24,567 nt of DNA. Source: Clostridia bacterium (lineage in GTDB: Bacteria > Bacillota > Clostridia > Christensenellales > CAG-917). Positions 22,915 to 24,567 of this stretch are shown here, piece after piece (within the stretch, counting starts at the first letter, position 1; the number at the start of each line of letters is the position of its first letter). Where the stretch lies: contig CAAFLX010000020.1 in NCBI GenBank assembly GCA_900763875.1, forward strand, positions 1 through 24,567, written 5' to 3'. The notes below the pieces were generated by a model, which was given only the letters and a program-made list of their open reading frames with translations, ran no database searches and was not told where the DNA came from. A program made the translations under genes and the position numbers.

Positions 22915-23005
22915 GCCGTTGGCACTTTGCCGATGGCGTGGCGAACCCCTAGGGAGGGGTAAATCGCAAAAAATAAAGGGAAAATATTGATTCCGCATTG
23001 CGGAA
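22915..23005 (+). promoter_or_regulatory. Three-hairpin leader upstream of the PPi-phosphofructokinase gene
   Basis: Hairpin 1: 22915-22924 with 22928-22937, ten pairs including two wobbles, loop CTT. Hairpin 2: ACCCCT (22945-22950) with AGGGGT (22955-22960). Hairpin 3: TTCCGCA-T-TGCGGAA (22991-23005), a perfect 15-bp dyad that as RNA would fold with a 5-nt loop just before the ribosome binding site AAGGAG (23008-23013). It could be an RNA control element, or the dyad an operator. No sigma-A promoter is clear in the 248-bp gap. Confidence 0.4.
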
Positions 23006-23018
23006 ATAAGGAGTAATC

Positions 23019-24275
23019 ATGAAAAATTTGAAAGGTGCATGTATGTTTGGTCAAAGCGGCGGCCCGACTTCCGTCATCAACAGCAGCGCGGCAGGCGTTT
23101 TCACCGAGGCTTTGAAACAAGACAATATCACGGCTGTCTACGGTCTCGAACACGGCATTGCGGGACTTCTCAATGAAAAGTTCTTCGATATGTCCAAGGA
23201 AGACCCGAGGGAGCTTGAACTTCTCAAATACACGCCCTCGTCGGCTCTCGGCTCGGTGCGCTACAAGCTCAAAGACGCGGCGGTGGACGACACCGACTAC
23301 AAGCGCATTGTGGAAGTGTTCAAAAAGTACAACGTCCGCTATTTCTTCTACAACGGCGGCAACGACAGTATGGACACTTGCAACAAGATAAGCAAATACT
23401 TGCAATCGGTCGGCTATGAGTGCAACGTCATCGGCGTGCCCAAGACCATTGACAACGACCTCTACGGCACAGACCATTGCCCCGGCTATGCGAGCGCGGC
23501 AAAGTATATCGCAACCACGGTTATGGAAGTCAACCTCGACGCAAAAGTGTACGACACGCCTATGGTGTGCATCATCGAGGCTATGGGCAGACACGCAGGC
23601 TGGCTCACCGCAAGCGCGGCTCTTGCCAAAGTCAACGGACTTGGCGCAGACCTCATATATCTTCCCGAAGCGGACTTTGACGTTGACAAATTTGTCGAGG
23701 ACGTCAAGGCTGTTTGCGCAAAGAACGGCAACAAGTGCATCGCAGTTGTATCCGAGGGCATTCACGACAAAAACGGCACTCTCATTTGCGAGAGCGTCGG
23801 CGCGGCGGCGGCAAGAGATAGTTTCGGACACGCACAACTTGGCGGCGTTGCGTCCATTCTTGCAAACGTCGTCAAGGAAAAGACGGGCTTCAAAACAAGA
23901 GGTATCGAACTCAGCCTTATGCAACGTTGCGGCGCGCACCTTGCCTCCGAAAACGACGTCGAGGAGGCGTTCAAGGCAGGCGCATTCGCAGTCAAGAGCG
24001 CGTGCGAGGGCGAAACGGACAAAATGGTCATCTTCAAGCGCGATGCGGACAAGGACGGCAACTATGTTTGCACCAACGTACTTATGCCCCTCGAACTTGC
24101 GGCAAACACCGAAAAGAAAGTTCCTGCCGAATGGATTGTTGACAACGGCACAAACGTGAGCGACGAGTTTATTGCATACGCACTTCCGCTCATTCAAGGG
24201 GATGCAAAAGCACCGCTTGAAAACGGTTTGCCGAGATTTGCAAGACTCAAAAAAGTGTACGCCGAAGTCAAATAA
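23019..24275 (+). CDS. PPi-dependent 6-phosphofructokinase (diphosphate-fructose-6-phosphate 1-phosphotransferase)
   Basis: 418 residues, typical for the long bacterial PPi-PFK group. It reversibly phosphorylates fructose 6-phosphate to fructose 1,6-bisphosphate with pyrophosphate. Evidence for PPi: NGGNDSMDT, where Asp replaces the Gly used by ATP enzymes, and VPKTIDNDL with the PPi-associated Lys. Also conserved are MGRHAGWL and LMQRCGAH, the normal form of this group. Start ATG 23019 follows AAGGAG. It lies 248 bp after an ATP-type PFK gene behind a structured leader, so it may be expressed separately. PPi use saves ATP and allows the step to run backwards, a common anaerobe strategy. The 3' flank (24276-24332) has no clear terminator. 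Confidence 0.93.
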   Translation: MKNLKGACMFGQSGGPTSVINSSAAGVFTEALKQDNITAVYGLEHGIAGLLNEKFFDMSKEDPRELELLKYTPSSALGSVRYKLKDAAVDDTDYKRIVEVFKKYNVRYFFYNGGNDSMDTCNKISKYLQSVGYECNVIGVPKTIDNDLYGTDHCPGYASAAKYIATTVMEVNLDAKVYDTPMVCIIEAMGRHAGWLTASAALAKVNGLGADLIYLPEADFDVDKFVEDVKAVCAKNGNKCIAVVSEGIHDKNGTLICESVGAAAARDSFGHAQLGGVASILANVVKEKTGFKTRGIELSLMQRCGAHLASENDVEEAFKAGAFAVKSACEGETDKMVIFKRDADKDGNYVCTNVLMPLELAANTEKKVPAEWIVDNGTNVSDEFIAYALPLIQGDAKAPLENGLPRFARLKKVYAEVK

Positions 24276-24332
24276 TTTGAGCAAGCCAATAATTAATGAG
24301 GGCGTAAATTTGCTCTGCATTAAACGTCACTC

Positions 24333-24567
24333 ATTCGTAGCGTACTTATACACGGTATGTGCAACTTCAAAGACGGAACACGAGCCGCAACGGCGGCGAG
24401 AAAAGCGAACGCCGAGCTTGACGAATAGTACAAGCGACTGCGCCATTCTGTTGCGAAGCCGGCGCACAAAGCGCAGTGACATAACAGGGGGACGATACTT
24501 ATCTATGCGAGTGCTGAGTGTTGTCCCCCGCTACGCGGTCACCGTGGGTTCCCTCAAGGTACGCAGA
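24333..24567 (+). repeat. Dispersed ~330-bp repeat, copy B, running off the window end
   Basis: Opens with CATTCGTAGCGTACTTATAC and contains GACGGAACACGAGCCGCAAC, the TGCGCC/GGCGCA stem (24439-24444, 24461-24466) and CTATGCGAGTGCTGAGTG. From 24375 it is about 95% identical to copy A. Its 5' end matches copy C better than copy A, showing mosaic divergence. The distal part seen at 21640-21710 lies beyond the window. Confidence 0.8.

Noticed and set aside
22878..24320. 480-codon minus-strand frame opposite the PPi-phosphofructokinase
   Set aside because: Exactly mirrors a clearly functional gene; no motif or ribosome binding site.

Overview
The window looks like chromosome of an uncultured Gram-positive anaerobe of class Clostridia (Bacillota). 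This rests on gene content and order: uvrC, murB, a PHP phosphoesterase, whiA, dnaE and pfk lie in the order typical of that class. Strong AGGAGG-type ribosome binding sites, sigma-A promoters with 16-17 bp spacers and lipobox/MBG-type surface proteins agree. I cannot name genus or species.

Layout. (1) 1-1653: C-terminal part of a secreted repeat protein with Cys/His-rich and immunoglobulin-like repeats and, unexpectedly, a module that reads like EF-Tu domains 2 and 3 without the GTPase domain. (2) 1711-2172: a hairpin, a 30-codon lipoprotein-signal ORF ending inside a terminator, and a minus-strand tRNA-Ala(CGC) with its own promoter and terminator. (3) 2442-7911: a four-gene operon with a consensus promoter and a roughly 210-nt leader: a ClpP-type peptidase with intact triad, a protein with Sel1-like repeats and an apparently eroded AAA+ domain, a VirD4/TraG-type ATPase without a visible membrane anchor, and a winged-helix protein with a long acidic linker. 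This is the best candidate for an undescribed system. (4) 8009-9533: a metallophosphoesterase coupled to an unknown protein, closed by a terminator. (5) 9557-11714: an ArsR-type regulator divergent from a small membrane protein, a possible tiny transmembrane ORF, and a membrane-anchored PI-PLC-like enzyme. (6) 11739-21109: housekeeping uvrC, murB, PHP, whiA and dnaE. (7) 21122-24567: intergenic repeats and two adjacent phosphofructokinases, one ATP-type with altered pocket residues and one PPi-type.

The longer intergenic spaces carry repeats: a ~330-bp dispersed repeat (three long copies plus a partial one, both orientations) whose stem shows compensatory changes, a 223-bp element with terminal inverted repeats, two tandem ~101-bp hairpin units, and helically phased A-tracts between uvrC and murB. 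No rRNA, CRISPR array, transposase or integrase was seen.

All assignments come from reading motifs by eye; no database search or structure prediction was run.
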